Assembly: GCA_030431525.1 (NCBI GenBank)
Contig: JAUIJC010000016.1
Location: 1-64,000 of the forward strand
Source: Bacteroidia bacterium
GTDB lineage: Bacteria; Bacteroidota; Bacteroidia; Cytophagales; JAAEPT01
Direction of reading: 5' to 3'
DNA length: 64,000 bases
Part shown: piece after piece, positions 52,233-59,614 of the stretch
Position numbering within the stretch: position 1 is the first letter of the stretch
Layout of the letters: the number at the start of each line of letters is the position of its first letter
Made by a program: the position numbers and the translations under genes
Notes under the pieces: generated by a model
What the model saw: the letters and a program-made list of their open reading frames with translations, nothing else
Told to the model about the DNA's origin: nothing
Database searches by the model: none

Positions 52233-53426
52233 ATGGAAAACACCCCCAAAGGACAAAGCCTCTTTGATTTTCTCAGTTCCGTTCGGCAGTTTCTCAACCG
52301 TCCTTTTTTCAAGGATGCTTGGGTGAGTGCCGAGCTTGCAGGCATTTCCTCATCGGGTGCGGGGCACTTGTATTTGGAGTTGGTGGAGCGTGATGGGGAA
52401 CGCGTTTTGGCGAAGACCCGAGGAACGATTTGGGCGAATACGGCCAACCGTTTGGTGGCCAAATTTGCTGAGGCCACAGGCAAGGCTCCTGAGGTCGGCA
52501 TGCGCATGTTGCTTCGGGTGGAGCTTACTTACCATGAAGTCTATGGGCCGTCCCTGAACATCATGGACATTGACCCCGCCTATACCTTGGGCGAGTTGGA
52601 GCGCAAGCGCCAAGAAACGCTCGTCCGTTTGGAGGCTGAGGGACTGTTCGAAACCAATAAGCAAAAGCCCTTGCCACGGGTGTTACAGCGCTTGGCGGTT
52701 GTTGCCTCGGAAACTTCGGCGGGCTACGACGACTTTGTTCAACACCTCAAGGATAATCCTTACGCGTATTCCTTTTCCGTTCAATTGTTTCCCGCCATTG
52801 TGCAGGGCGATGAGGCGACGGCTTCCGTGGCGCAGGCCATAGCGTCCATTGATTCCGAGGAATTTGACGCCATCGTATTGATTCGTGGTGGGGGCGCCAA
52901 GATGGACTTGGCCTGTTTTGATGAATACCTGCTTTGTGAGGCCGTGGCCAAGGCGCCGTTGCCGGTGATTGCGGGCATCGGTCACGAACGGGATGAATCT
53001 TTGGCGGATTTGGTGGCGCATTTGAGCCTGAAAACGCCGACGGCAGTGGCCAATTATTTGGTGGATGCCAATGCCGAATTTGAGTATCGCATTCAGCAGT
53101 TGGCCGAGCGTTTAAAGGATAGCGTAGCCCTGCGATTGGAGCGGGAGGAACGGAAATTATTGGTGTTGGAAAACCGTTTGGCCAGCGGACTGAAGTTCAG
53201 CCTTCAGCAAAAAGAGTGGGCTTTGGAGCGCATGGTGTCCCGCTTGCAAGGCGTGCATCCCGAAGCCCTCGCCCAAAAGGGTTATTACAGGTTGTATGGC
53301 ACCGAGGGCATCATCAAACAACTGGATGATTTGTCCGAGGGGCAGTGTATTGAGCTGGCCATGCCGGAGGGCATGGTGAAATTGGAAGTAAAGTCAATCA
53401 ATCGAAATGAAGGAGATAAGCTATGA
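52233..53426 (+). CDS. xseA: Exodeoxyribonuclease VII large subunit
   Basis: The 397-residue protein starts at the ATG at 52233, after an in-frame TTG (52209). It has an N-terminal OB-fold (about 25-100, with GAGHLYLELVE and LLRVELTYHEVYGPSLNI) and the conserved ExoVII catalytic core (about 120-300; VVASETSAGYDDFVQHL, VLIRGGGAKMDLACFDEYLL, GIGHERDESLADLVAHLSLKTPT), then a coiled-coil region. The D-x-x-x-x-x-D arrangement and GIGHE block are typical. It degrades single-stranded DNA and overlaps xseB by 20 bases. XseA/XseB form the complex. Confidence 0.94.
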   Translation: MENTPKGQSLFDFLSSVRQFLNRPFFKDAWVSAELAGISSSGAGHLYLELVERDGERVLAKTRGTIWANTANRLVAKFAEATGKAPEVGMRMLLRVELTYHEVYGPSLNIMDIDPAYTLGELERKRQETLVRLEAEGLFETNKQKPLPRVLQRLAVVASETSAGYDDFVQHLKDNPYAYSFSVQLFPAIVQGDEATASVAQAIASIDSEEFDAIVLIRGGGAKMDLACFDEYLLCEAVAKAPLPVIAGIGHERDESLADLVAHLSLKTPTAVANYLVDANAEFEYRIQQLAERLKDSVALRLEREERKLLVLENRLASGLKFSLQQKEWALERMVSRLQGVHPEALAQKGYYRLYGTEGIIKQLDDLSEGQCIELAMPEGMVKLEVKSINRNEGDKL

Positions 53427-53586
53427 GCAGGCCTTGGCCGAGCTGGAGGATTTGGTCCAAAAAATTGAGGCTGGTGAACTGCCCTTGGCAGAGCTAAAAA
53501 CCGCCATGCAACGGGCGGAGGTGTTGAAAAAATATTGTGAGGATACCTTGAGAGGGGTGAGGGAGGAGATTGAGAAAGGGGAGTGA
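53407..53586 (+). CDS. xseB: Exodeoxyribonuclease VII small subunit
   Basis: The 59-residue protein is MKEISYEQALAELEDLVQKI and on: the small helical ExoVII subunit pattern (SYEEALAELEELVxKIExGELPLxEL). It starts at the ATG at 53407 and overlaps the xseA stop (53424-53426) by 20 bases, so translation is coupled. The frame is short and easily missed. The small subunit forms a dimer that binds the long coiled coil of XseA. Confidence 0.93.
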   Translation: MKEISYEQALAELEDLVQKIEAGELPLAELKTAMQRAEVLKKYCEDTLRGVREEIEKGE

Positions 53587-53629
53587 TTGGTGGGAGGAGT
53601 TTCTACAACGTTGGGTTTATGATATGTTG

Positions 53630-53893
53630 CTATTTAAGTATTCCTTTAAAATACCTCCTTGAAATATCATTTCCATCTATGATTTCAAATCCAATGTATC
53701 CTCCGTTTTCAAGGGTTTCATAAGGAACTACTATCCGAAAAATGTTACCATTAAATTTTGAGTCATATACTTGAACTGGATTAAAATCTCCAGATGGGTC
53801 AAACTCTTCAAGTCCAGAAAGACCTTCTGGGTCAATATTAATAGCAGTTATATCGGTATGGATTTTATTGAATTCTTTGATTTTTGATGTCAT
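53630..53893 (-). CDS. Hypothetical protein in the AT-rich islet
   Basis: I do not recognise this 87-residue protein. It has no signal peptide or membrane helix. It reads as a short beta-rich domain (VYDSKFNGNIFRIVVPYETL; IGFEIIDGNDISRRYFKGIL), which could be a small binding or immunity-like protein. The base composition is clearly more AT-rich than the xse genes. It is oriented against xseB. Confidence 0.45.
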   Translation of the reverse strand: MTSKIKEFNKIHTDITAINIDPEGLSGLEEFDPSGDFNPVQVYDSKFNGNIFRIVVPYETLENGGYIGFEIIDGNDISRRYFKGILK

Positions 53894-54040
53894 TAATATT
53901 TTTGCCCTTAAGGATATTTTTTCATGCTCAAAAAAAAGTGATTTTGATATCTGTGCTATTGTCTCTATATGAATAGGTCATGTTCGTGTACTTGTGTTGC
54001 TAAGGTGTAGGAAAATCGTATGCTTGTACTAGAGTGAGGG

Positions 54041-54760
54041 TTAGTTTTCATCATATGCATTAATGAACTCGTGACTAGTCTCTATCCAGGTTTGTTTTTT
54101 CTCCTCATAATGATATATGTGTTTTCCTAAATGATTAGCATCAGCATGAACCAGTGTTGTTAAGTTTTTATTTTCAATGTTAATATCAGATGGAAAAAAT
54201 GTCATAGAATCACTTAGATAATCACTTCTAATAAAATTTTTGGTAGGCGTTTGTAGGTAGTAATCGTATTCAGGCCCGCCATTTCCGCCTGAATTTACTT
54301 TAATGGCAAAATCATCTCTATTGTCAAAGTTAAAATCTGCAACAACGAAATCTCCATAATCATTGTCCATTGCTGTAACAGTGTCGTTAATATTAGTTGA
54401 GTATGAACGAACATTGTTGCAATTCATAAATACATCTGAAAAGTAGTAGTCTGATTTTATAGTGATTTTCTGTTTATGCGTTTTGTCATTTTTTAGAATG
54501 GGAGTAATAATCGTTATGCAAGAATCAAAAAGGTTGTTTTTATGTCTCTCAATATATGTTTCAAATTTGAAATGAGAAGATGATTCCGTATGAAGACATG
54601 TGGTTGTATCGATTGATTCTAATTTATTAGTGTTGTTTATAGGGTTGGTTTTAGTTTTATTATCCTTAATAGGGGATAATTTTTTATTTGTGTTTTCATC
54701 TTTACATGAACAAAGGGTTATTATTGTGAGAAATAGTGCCGTTATAAGTTTAGTGCTCAT
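54041..54760 (-). CDS. Lipoprotein with FG-GAP-like C-terminus (XAC2610-like)
   Basis: The 239-residue protein has lipobox TLCSC (Cys19). A low-complexity N/T/K linker precedes a globular part with DFVVADFNFDNRDDFAIKVN then GGNGGPEYDYYLQT, a motif of the XAC2610/VCBS-related family where a DxDxDGxxDxA-like loop binds calcium in related repeats. Function is unknown; it should sit in the outer membrane or periplasm. The gene is AT-rich, in a run with other small lipoproteins. Confidence 0.55.
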   Translation of the reverse strand: MSTKLITALFLTIITLCSCKDENTNKKLSPIKDNKTKTNPINNTNKLESIDTTTCLHTESSSHFKFETYIERHKNNLFDSCITIITPILKNDKTHKQKITIKSDYYFSDVFMNCNNVRSYSTNINDTVTAMDNDYGDFVVADFNFDNRDDFAIKVNSGGNGGPEYDYYLQTPTKNFIRSDYLSDSMTFFPSDINIENKNLTTLVHADANHLGKHIYHYEEKKQTWIETSHEFINAYDEN

Positions 54761-54916
54761 TGATTTTTACTATTAGTATGTGTGAGTGCAGTTAGGTGAA
54801 GGTATTTCCTTGTCTTTCAATAAATTCTTCTACTAGTGGATGATTGATCTTAAGTGGTAGATGAGTTAAACGAATATCTAACCGTTTAACTTTACTTGTG
54901 TTAATCCACTTATTCT

Positions 54917-55240
54917 TTAGTAATCCCACGGGAGAGATTCTAAAACAATTAGACTATCAGGCTTTATGATGACCTGACGATTAATGGATTCAGAAATCGG
55001 ATTTCCATTTACATGATTTATTTGTAAGTAAATAGTGTCATCAAGGTTGATATTGCCCATCCAAGTGCCTTGATATTTTAATTCTACTCCTCGTCTTGTA
55101 CAAATTTCATTGAAAGTGGAGTCAGACATTAATTTGAGTTCTGTGTAATGATTATTGTCATTCTTTGTGATGTAGTGTTTGGGCCATTCGCAACTGGTCA
55201 AAACACAAAGGGAAAAAATCAGTAGGGTGGAGTATTTCAT
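54917..55240 (-). CDS. Small lipoprotein of unknown function
   Basis: The 107-residue protein has lipobox VLTSC (Cys17). The mature part holds no recognised motif. Its ending, with VIIKPDSLIVLESLPWDY, is beta-rich. AT-rich base use. It shares orientation and composition with its neighbours. Confidence 0.5.
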   Translation of the reverse strand: MKYSTLLIFSLCVLTSCEWPKHYITKNDNNHYTELKLMSDSTFNEICTRRGVELKYQGTWMGNINLDDTIYLQINHVNGNPISESINRQVIIKPDSLIVLESLPWDY

Positions 55241-55284
55241 TTACCGATAAATAATGTCTTATATAAGTTTCCCATTGTTGGGAA

Positions 55285-55812
55285 TTATTTTATCTCAAAC
55301 CAAATTGGTTCTGCATTGTTGTAATTTATCTCGTATGTTCCTTTTGTGAATTTTTCCTTTAGCTGAATTATTGATAGTAGATTATATTCTTTTCTGAATT
55401 CTTGATTTGGAAGTATTGCCGTTTTAAAATTTTCGGATTCTTCCTGAGAAGAGGTTTGAGAGTTCATGATTGCCCAATGTTCCCGAACTATAGAACTTCC
55501 CGAAGAATCTAAAATGTTCAATTCACTTCCTGTTGGGTACATACCAGCATCAATCCAAATTTTCAGTTCCTTGGCTGTAGTGTTTTTAGCTACCAATGTC
55601 ACCACGATGGGTTCATCAATTGAATAAATTTCTTTGTCCAGAATTATTTCATATTGAATTGAATCATTCTTGTTAGGTGTTGTGGATGTTTCGCCTTTTG
55701 TTTTTTTATCTACAATTACCTGATCTTGATTTGAAGAAAGCTCATGTTGTTTTGAATGGTTGTTACAATTACAAAGTCTTATCAAGAGGGTTAAAAGTAA
55801 TAAGTGTTTCAC
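55285..55812 (-). CDS. Lipoprotein with BsuPI-like beta-sandwich domain
   Basis: The 175-residue protein has an N-terminal hydrophobic segment ending near Cys residues (LCNCNN, about 14-16) consistent with a lipoprotein signal. The rest resembles BsuPI-type (intracellular proteinase inhibitor) beta-sandwich domains: YSIDEPIVVTLVAKNTTAKE, a middle block with LNILDSSGSSIVREHW, and KGTYEINYNNAEPIWFEIK at the end. Function is not known. It lies in the AT-rich run. Confidence 0.5.
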   Translation of the reverse strand: MKHLLLLTLLIRLCNCNNHSKQHELSSNQDQVIVDKKTKGETSTTPNKNDSIQYEIILDKEIYSIDEPIVVTLVAKNTTAKELKIWIDAGMYPTGSELNILDSSGSSIVREHWAIMNSQTSSQEESENFKTAILPNQEFRKEYNLLSIIQLKEKFTKGTYEINYNNAEPIWFEIK

Positions 55813-55849
55813 TGTGTGGTGTTTATTTATGGTTGTGTGAGCCTATTAT

Positions 55850-56023
55850 TTACTTAATCTTTCCAATTGATATCCCAGTAATAGTAGAGATTGTCTTGTC
55901 GTCCAACCCAGCATGGATTGAATTGATGATAATCTCGATATCTCTTTTTTTAATGGCTTCAGATTTGGCTGTGTCTATAATATTTTTCAGATCGTTATGA
56001 TGCTTCCTAATATTTTTATTCAT
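55850..56023 (-). pseudogene. Short fragment resembling the C-terminus of an Rpn-family nuclease/transposase
   Basis: The 57-residue frame from the ATG at 56023 ends in INSIHAGLDDKTISTITGIS, like the small helix-turn-helix tail (GLSxExIAxITGLS) found at the end of PD-(D/E)XK Rpn/transposase-like proteins. No nuclease domain precedes it. It is either a remnant of such a gene or an independent small protein. The upstream neighbour's stop codon (56038-56040) is 14 bases away. AT-rich. Confidence 0.35.
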
Positions 56024-56037
56024 GAGTTTAAAATCGA

Positions 56038-56598
56038 TCAATCCGCATAAAAATTCGGCAACTGCTCTCCCTCATTTTTCACAGTCTTATTGTAATCCAA
56101 AACCTGATCACTGTAGGTAGTTCGCTGACGAATTAACTGGTCACGGTATTCACCAATTTCTTCAACCAACTGGTGATAGAGTGGGCGGGCATCCATATCT
56201 GGGGTTTCTTCGGCAATCACCAAGATTTGATTGGTGCGCTCATAGGTGAGGTCATCCAACACGCCCACGGAATCGAAATCTGGGATATTGGATTGCCCAT
56301 AGCGAGATTCCTTGATGGCCACCAAAAGTGATTCTGCCTCTTGGAGCTTTTTAGGGCTGTGCTTTGAATTATAGCCTACCTCGCGAAGCAAAATTTCCAA
56401 GTTTCGGATTTGGTTGTCCTCGAACTTGGAATAGTTAGCCCAAGCAGAGTCTAGTTTTGCTTTTGGACTTTCTGGAGCGATTGTCTCAATCTTAGGTGAC
56501 GCAGTCGTGTCGGCTGTTGTCCGTTCCTCTTTTTTCTCGGAAGGCTGGCAGGCGAAAAGGAGCGTGGAGGCGATGGCGGGAAAGAGTATTTTTTTCAT
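56038..56598 (-). CDS. Lipoprotein, LemA-like tail possible
   Basis: The 186-residue protein has lipobox LLFAC (Cys17) after MKKILFPAIAS. A P/T-rich linker precedes a helical body, ending RTTYSDQVLDYNKTVKNEGE and PNFYAD, a weak resemblance to the end of LemA-family proteins. I do not assign a function. Its base use is closer to the core genes than that of the four AT-rich genes after it, so it may mark the edge of the islet. Confidence 0.5.
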   Translation of the reverse strand: MKKILFPAIASTLLFACQPSEKKEERTTADTTASPKIETIAPESPKAKLDSAWANYSKFEDNQIRNLEILLREVGYNSKHSPKKLQEAESLLVAIKESRYGQSNIPDFDSVGVLDDLTYERTNQILVIAEETPDMDARPLYHQLVEEIGEYRDQLIRQRTTYSDQVLDYNKTVKNEGEQLPNFYAD

Positions 56599-56627
56599 GA
56601 CGATGAGATTAGGGTATCAAGTATCAA

Positions 56628-56668
56628 GACACAAGTAGCAGGATGTAGCTGATCTTGCTACTTGTGTC
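56628..56668. repeat. Perfect inverted repeat between two hypothetical genes
   Basis: GACACAAGTAGCA (56628-56640) and TGCTACTTGTGTC (56656-56668) are perfect inverse copies around 15 bases, with TATCAAGTATCAAG just before. It is a 13-bp stem without a T tract, so not a standard terminator. Confidence 0.7.
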
Positions 56669-56685
56669 CTGCTACTGGCGTCTCT

Positions 56686-56955
56686 TTAGGAATCCAAAAA
56701 CAGGTATTCTTCGTAAGTGGCGAAGGCCTCTTCGATTGATTCTTGGAGGACTTCCTTTTGTGTGGCGTAAAGTTGGACGTCGGTGTTGATGGTGTCGAAG
56801 AAACTTAAAAACACGCCGAATTGTAATTCAAAGGACAGCTCTTCAAAGGAAATGCCCTTATCATTGAGGTTTCCGTCCATGTTGTCATAGAAGTCAATAA
56901 AGTACTTCCATGCTTTGGCGTAGTTTTCTTTGATGTTGTCGGTAAATGCTGACAT
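56686..56955 (-). CDS. Small acidic hypothetical protein
   Basis: The 89-residue protein is helical and acidic (NIKENYAKAWKYFIDFYDNM; QESIEEAFATYEEYLFLDS). No family is recognised. It is divergent from the permuted NlpC candidate, whose start lies 22 bases beyond its own start, so both share a very small regulatory region. Confidence 0.5.
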   Translation of the reverse strand: MSAFTDNIKENYAKAWKYFIDFYDNMDGNLNDKGISFEELSFELQFGVFLSFFDTINTDVQLYATQKEVLQESIEEAFATYEEYLFLDS

Positions 56956-56977
56956 CTGTCGAAATCAAATTCAGTGG

Positions 56978-57967
56978 ATGATGCGAGGTGAAATCATTGT
57001 GTTGGCTTGGCCCGAAACGCCTGTGCGCATGGCTGGTGGCCTTTATGACAAGCCCCTCCAATGGTTAGGGATTAACCGTTCGGGCTATTACCAAGCGGGC
57101 CATTCGGCCTTGGTGCTGGTGCATCCCGAGGACGGAAGGTGTGCGTACTACGATTTTGGCCGTTATGTTACCCCGTTGGGTAAGGGCCGAGTGCGTAGCG
57201 CCCAAACCGATGTTGAATTGGAAATGCCTTTAAAAGCACAATACAACACTTCGGGAAAGATACTTAATCTGCCCGAAATTTTGACGTTTTTGGCGGGTCA
57301 TGAGCCCACGCATGGGACTGGGGTAATGTATGCATCGGTCTGTTCGGTGGATGCCAAACGGGCTGAACGCTGGATATTGGAATTGCAGGCGAAGGGCAGT
57401 ATTCCCTATGGTCCTTTTGTTCAGAAAGGCTCGAATTGTTCGAGGTTTGTGGCTGATGCGGTGCTGAATTCCAGCAAGGACCGATTGGTGAAATGGTTGG
57501 TTCGCTGGCCGTTTTATTGGACGCCTTCGCCTTTGGGAAATGTGTTTAATGCGTCGTCGGATGGGATGGCCTACAGGGTGAAGGGTAGAAAAGTGGAGCC
57601 TTTCCTTTTTGGCAAGAAAGAAAGCATCGCCAAGGTGGCGAATTACTTTTTTGGTACGCCAGATAAGGTGGCTGGTGGAAATGGCGAGGGAACCTTAGTT
57701 CCACCTCGCAAACCTGAGTGGTTGCCCAAGAATGCCCAGTGGTTGGGTGGGATTGGTGCCGGTGCTTGGTATTATTTGAAGGAGGAGAAAAATAGTTATC
57801 GCTATCAGGTTTTTGCGCCGAATGGTGAGCGACTTTTTGATAGTCTGATGTCGCCTGATAAGCCTTTTGATTTTAGGGAGGCGTTTGAGTTTGTTTATGA
57901 TTCACATTGCGCCTTTTGCACGGTCAGGCAGGGCGGAAGGGAGATTCGTTTTTATCCGAGGGGGTAG
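56978..57967 (+). CDS. Candidate permuted NlpC/P60-like (YiiX-type) protein
   Basis: The protein has 329 or 330 residues from the ATG at 56978 or 56981. The order GHSALVLV (His near 43) first and GSNCSRFVADAV (Cys near 160) later is the reverse of normal NlpC/P60 enzymes and matches the permuted papain-like group (YiiX/YaeF/LRAT-like). A conserved PETPVRMAGGLYDKPLQWLG start is striking. No signal peptide is seen. If active it could cut or transfer on amide or lipid substrates; that is inferred from the motif order alone. It starts 22 bases from the divergent small gene. Confidence 0.5.
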   Translation: MMRGEIIVLAWPETPVRMAGGLYDKPLQWLGINRSGYYQAGHSALVLVHPEDGRCAYYDFGRYVTPLGKGRVRSAQTDVELEMPLKAQYNTSGKILNLPEILTFLAGHEPTHGTGVMYASVCSVDAKRAERWILELQAKGSIPYGPFVQKGSNCSRFVADAVLNSSKDRLVKWLVRWPFYWTPSPLGNVFNASSDGMAYRVKGRKVEPFLFGKKESIAKVANYFFGTPDKVAGGNGEGTLVPPRKPEWLPKNAQWLGGIGAGAWYYLKEEKNSYRYQVFAPNGERLFDSLMSPDKPFDFREAFEFVYDSHCAFCTVRQGGREIRFYPRG

Positions 57968-57973
57968 TGTACT

Positions 57974-58117
57974 GGGGGAACCCCACCTCTGTCCTCCCCT
58001 TAAAACAAGGGGAGGAGAAACCATCAGCCCAAAGTATCAAACAACAATTGGTAAGTATTTTCTGTAACATTCTCCTCCCCTTGGAAAGGGGAGGACAGAG
58101 GTGGGGTTGATTCCCCC
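57974..58117. repeat. CCCACCTCTGTCC-type nested inverted repeat
   Basis: GGGGGAACCCCACCTCTGTC and on pairs with GACAGAGGTGGGGTTGATTC across 140 bases. Each arm has a second hairpin: CTCCCCTT/AAGGGGAG. The centre (about 58018-58068) is unrelated. The pair ends just before a bidirectional terminator. Confidence 0.88.
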
Positions 58118-58136
58118 ATTGTATTTAACAGACAAT

Positions 58137-58168
58137 AAAAAAGGGGCTTCAAAAGCCCCTTTCTATTT
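58137..58168. terminator. Bidirectional terminator between convergent genes
   Basis: AAAGGGGCTTC/GAAGCCCCTTT-type stem with A/T runs on both sides. It ends the NlpC-like gene and the E2 gene. Confidence 0.88.
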
Positions 58169-58169
58169 T

Positions 58170-59465
58170 TTAAACCTCGGTGTCGAGGCTGAATCGTTCT
58201 AAGTAATCCGCTACCCGTCGGACAAACATTCCGCCCAAAGCGCCGTCCACCACACGGTGGTCGTAGGAATGGGAGAGGAACATTTTGTGGCGGATGCCGA
58301 TGGTGTCGCCCGTTGGGGTTTCAATTACGGCAGGTTTCTTTTCGATGGCGCCCAAGGCCAAGATGCCAACTTGTGGTTGCACCAAAATCGGGGTGCCCAT
58401 CACGTTGCCGAAGGAACCCATGTTGGAAACGGTGTAGGTTCCGTCCGATAGGTCGTCGGCGGTCAACTTGTTATTGCGGGCACGTTTTGCCAAGTCGTTT
58501 ACGGCTTTGGTAAGTCCCACCAAGTTGAGGCGGTCAGCGTTTTTGATGACTGGAACAATCAGGTTGCCGTTTGGCAGTGCCACGGCCATGCCGATGTTGA
58601 TGTTATGCTTTTTGATGATTTTGTCCCCGTCTACGGAGATGTTCATCATCGGATAGTCCTTCAATGCCTTTACCACGGCCTCAATCATGATTGGGGTGAA
58701 GGTCAATGCCGAACCATAAGTGTCCATGAAGTAGTGCTTCTTGCGGTTGCGCCAGTACACGATGTTGGTGACATCGGCCTCCACAAAGGAAGTGACGTGT
58801 GCAGAAGTACGACGGGATTCCAACATTCTGTCGGCAATCATCTTGCGCATGCGGTCCATCTGAATGATGTCCGAAGCGCCAGAAAGTGATGGGCTAACTT
58901 GTTGGATTGGCGCAGGCGCTTGACCACGGTTGCTGACGTAAGCAAGGATATCTTTTTTGCTTAGACGCTGGTCTTTGCCCGTTCCCTTGATGGTTCTCAA
59001 TTCCTCTTGGGAGATGCCTTCCTCCTTGGCAATGCTCATTACCAATGGCGAGTAAAAACCATTGTTTTGTGGTTCGCCAGTTGCAGTGAAGGTTGGTGCA
59101 GTAGTCGCTGGAGTTTCAGGTTTTTGTTCCTCCTTTGGCGCTTCTACTACACTTTTGGGCTCAGCAGTTTTTTCCTCAGCAGGAGCAGGTTTCTCCTCTG
59201 ATTTTGCCTCCGAAGCTTGTTCAGCGCTGGTCTCAATTTTGGCAATGACAGAACCTACTTGGGCAATCTCACCCTCGGGCACAAGAATCTCGGCCAAGGT
59301 GCCATCAAGGGTTGATGGAATCTCGGTGTCCACTTTGTCGGTGGCCACTTCCAACAAGGATTCGTCCTCTTCAATCGTGTCGCCGACCTGCTTCAACCAA
59401 GAAAGGATGGTTCCTTCTGTGACACTTTCGCCCATTTGGGGCATGATGAAATCAACGAGAGGCAT
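58170..59465 (-). CDS. 2-oxo-acid dehydrogenase E2 (dihydrolipoamide acyltransferase)
   Basis: The 431-residue protein has an N-terminal lipoyl domain (1-77; lipoyl Lys in EVATDKVDTEIPS, about K44), an A/E/P-rich linker, a peripheral-subunit-binding domain (about 137-180; SPLVMSIAKEEGISQEELR and KDILAYV) and a catalytic acyltransferase domain (about 195-431) with FLSHSYDHRVVDGALGG (His and Asp near 403 and 407). It transfers acyl groups to CoA within the pyruvate, 2-oxoglutarate or branched-chain dehydrogenase complex. Which complex cannot be decided; the branched-chain type is plausible. No E1 or E3 genes are adjacent. Confidence 0.93.
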   Translation of the reverse strand: MPLVDFIMPQMGESVTEGTILSWLKQVGDTIEEDESLLEVATDKVDTEIPSTLDGTLAEILVPEGEIAQVGSVIAKIETSAEQASEAKSEEKPAPAEEKTAEPKSVVEAPKEEQKPETPATTAPTFTATGEPQNNGFYSPLVMSIAKEEGISQEELRTIKGTGKDQRLSKKDILAYVSNRGQAPAPIQQVSPSLSGASDIIQMDRMRKMIADRMLESRRTSAHVTSFVEADVTNIVYWRNRKKHYFMDTYGSALTFTPIMIEAVVKALKDYPMMNISVDGDKIIKKHNINIGMAVALPNGNLIVPVIKNADRLNLVGLTKAVNDLAKRARNNKLTADDLSDGTYTVSNMGSFGNVMGTPILVQPQVGILALGAIEKKPAVIETPTGDTIGIRHKMFLSHSYDHRVVDGALGGMFVRRVADYLERFSLDTEV

Positions 59466-59511
59466 TGCGTAATCAATTAATTGCTTAAAAAGAGGAGGGT
59501 CAGAGTCCCTA

Positions 59512-59605
59512 AGCAGAAGAGAAACAATAAGCAGAACCAGTCGGCTTGTTCTTTTGTTTGCTGTTCGTGATTCAGATTATTATTTCTCTTCTGCTAAACC
59601 TGACT
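59512..59605. repeat. Intergenic inverted repeat related to the 17.4-kb element
   Basis: AGCAGAAGAGAAACAATAA pairs with TTATTATTTCTCTTCTGCT across about 50 bases. The centre shares ACAATAAGC, CAGTCG, CTTGTTC and TGCTGTTCGT with 17352-17405. It lies between the E2 and cinA genes. Confidence 0.8.
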
Positions 59606-59614
59606 CCAAAGATA

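Noticed and set aside
52124-52507. 127-codon minus-strand frame over the xseA start
   Set aside because: Antisense to the OB-fold-coding part of xseA, with no motif.
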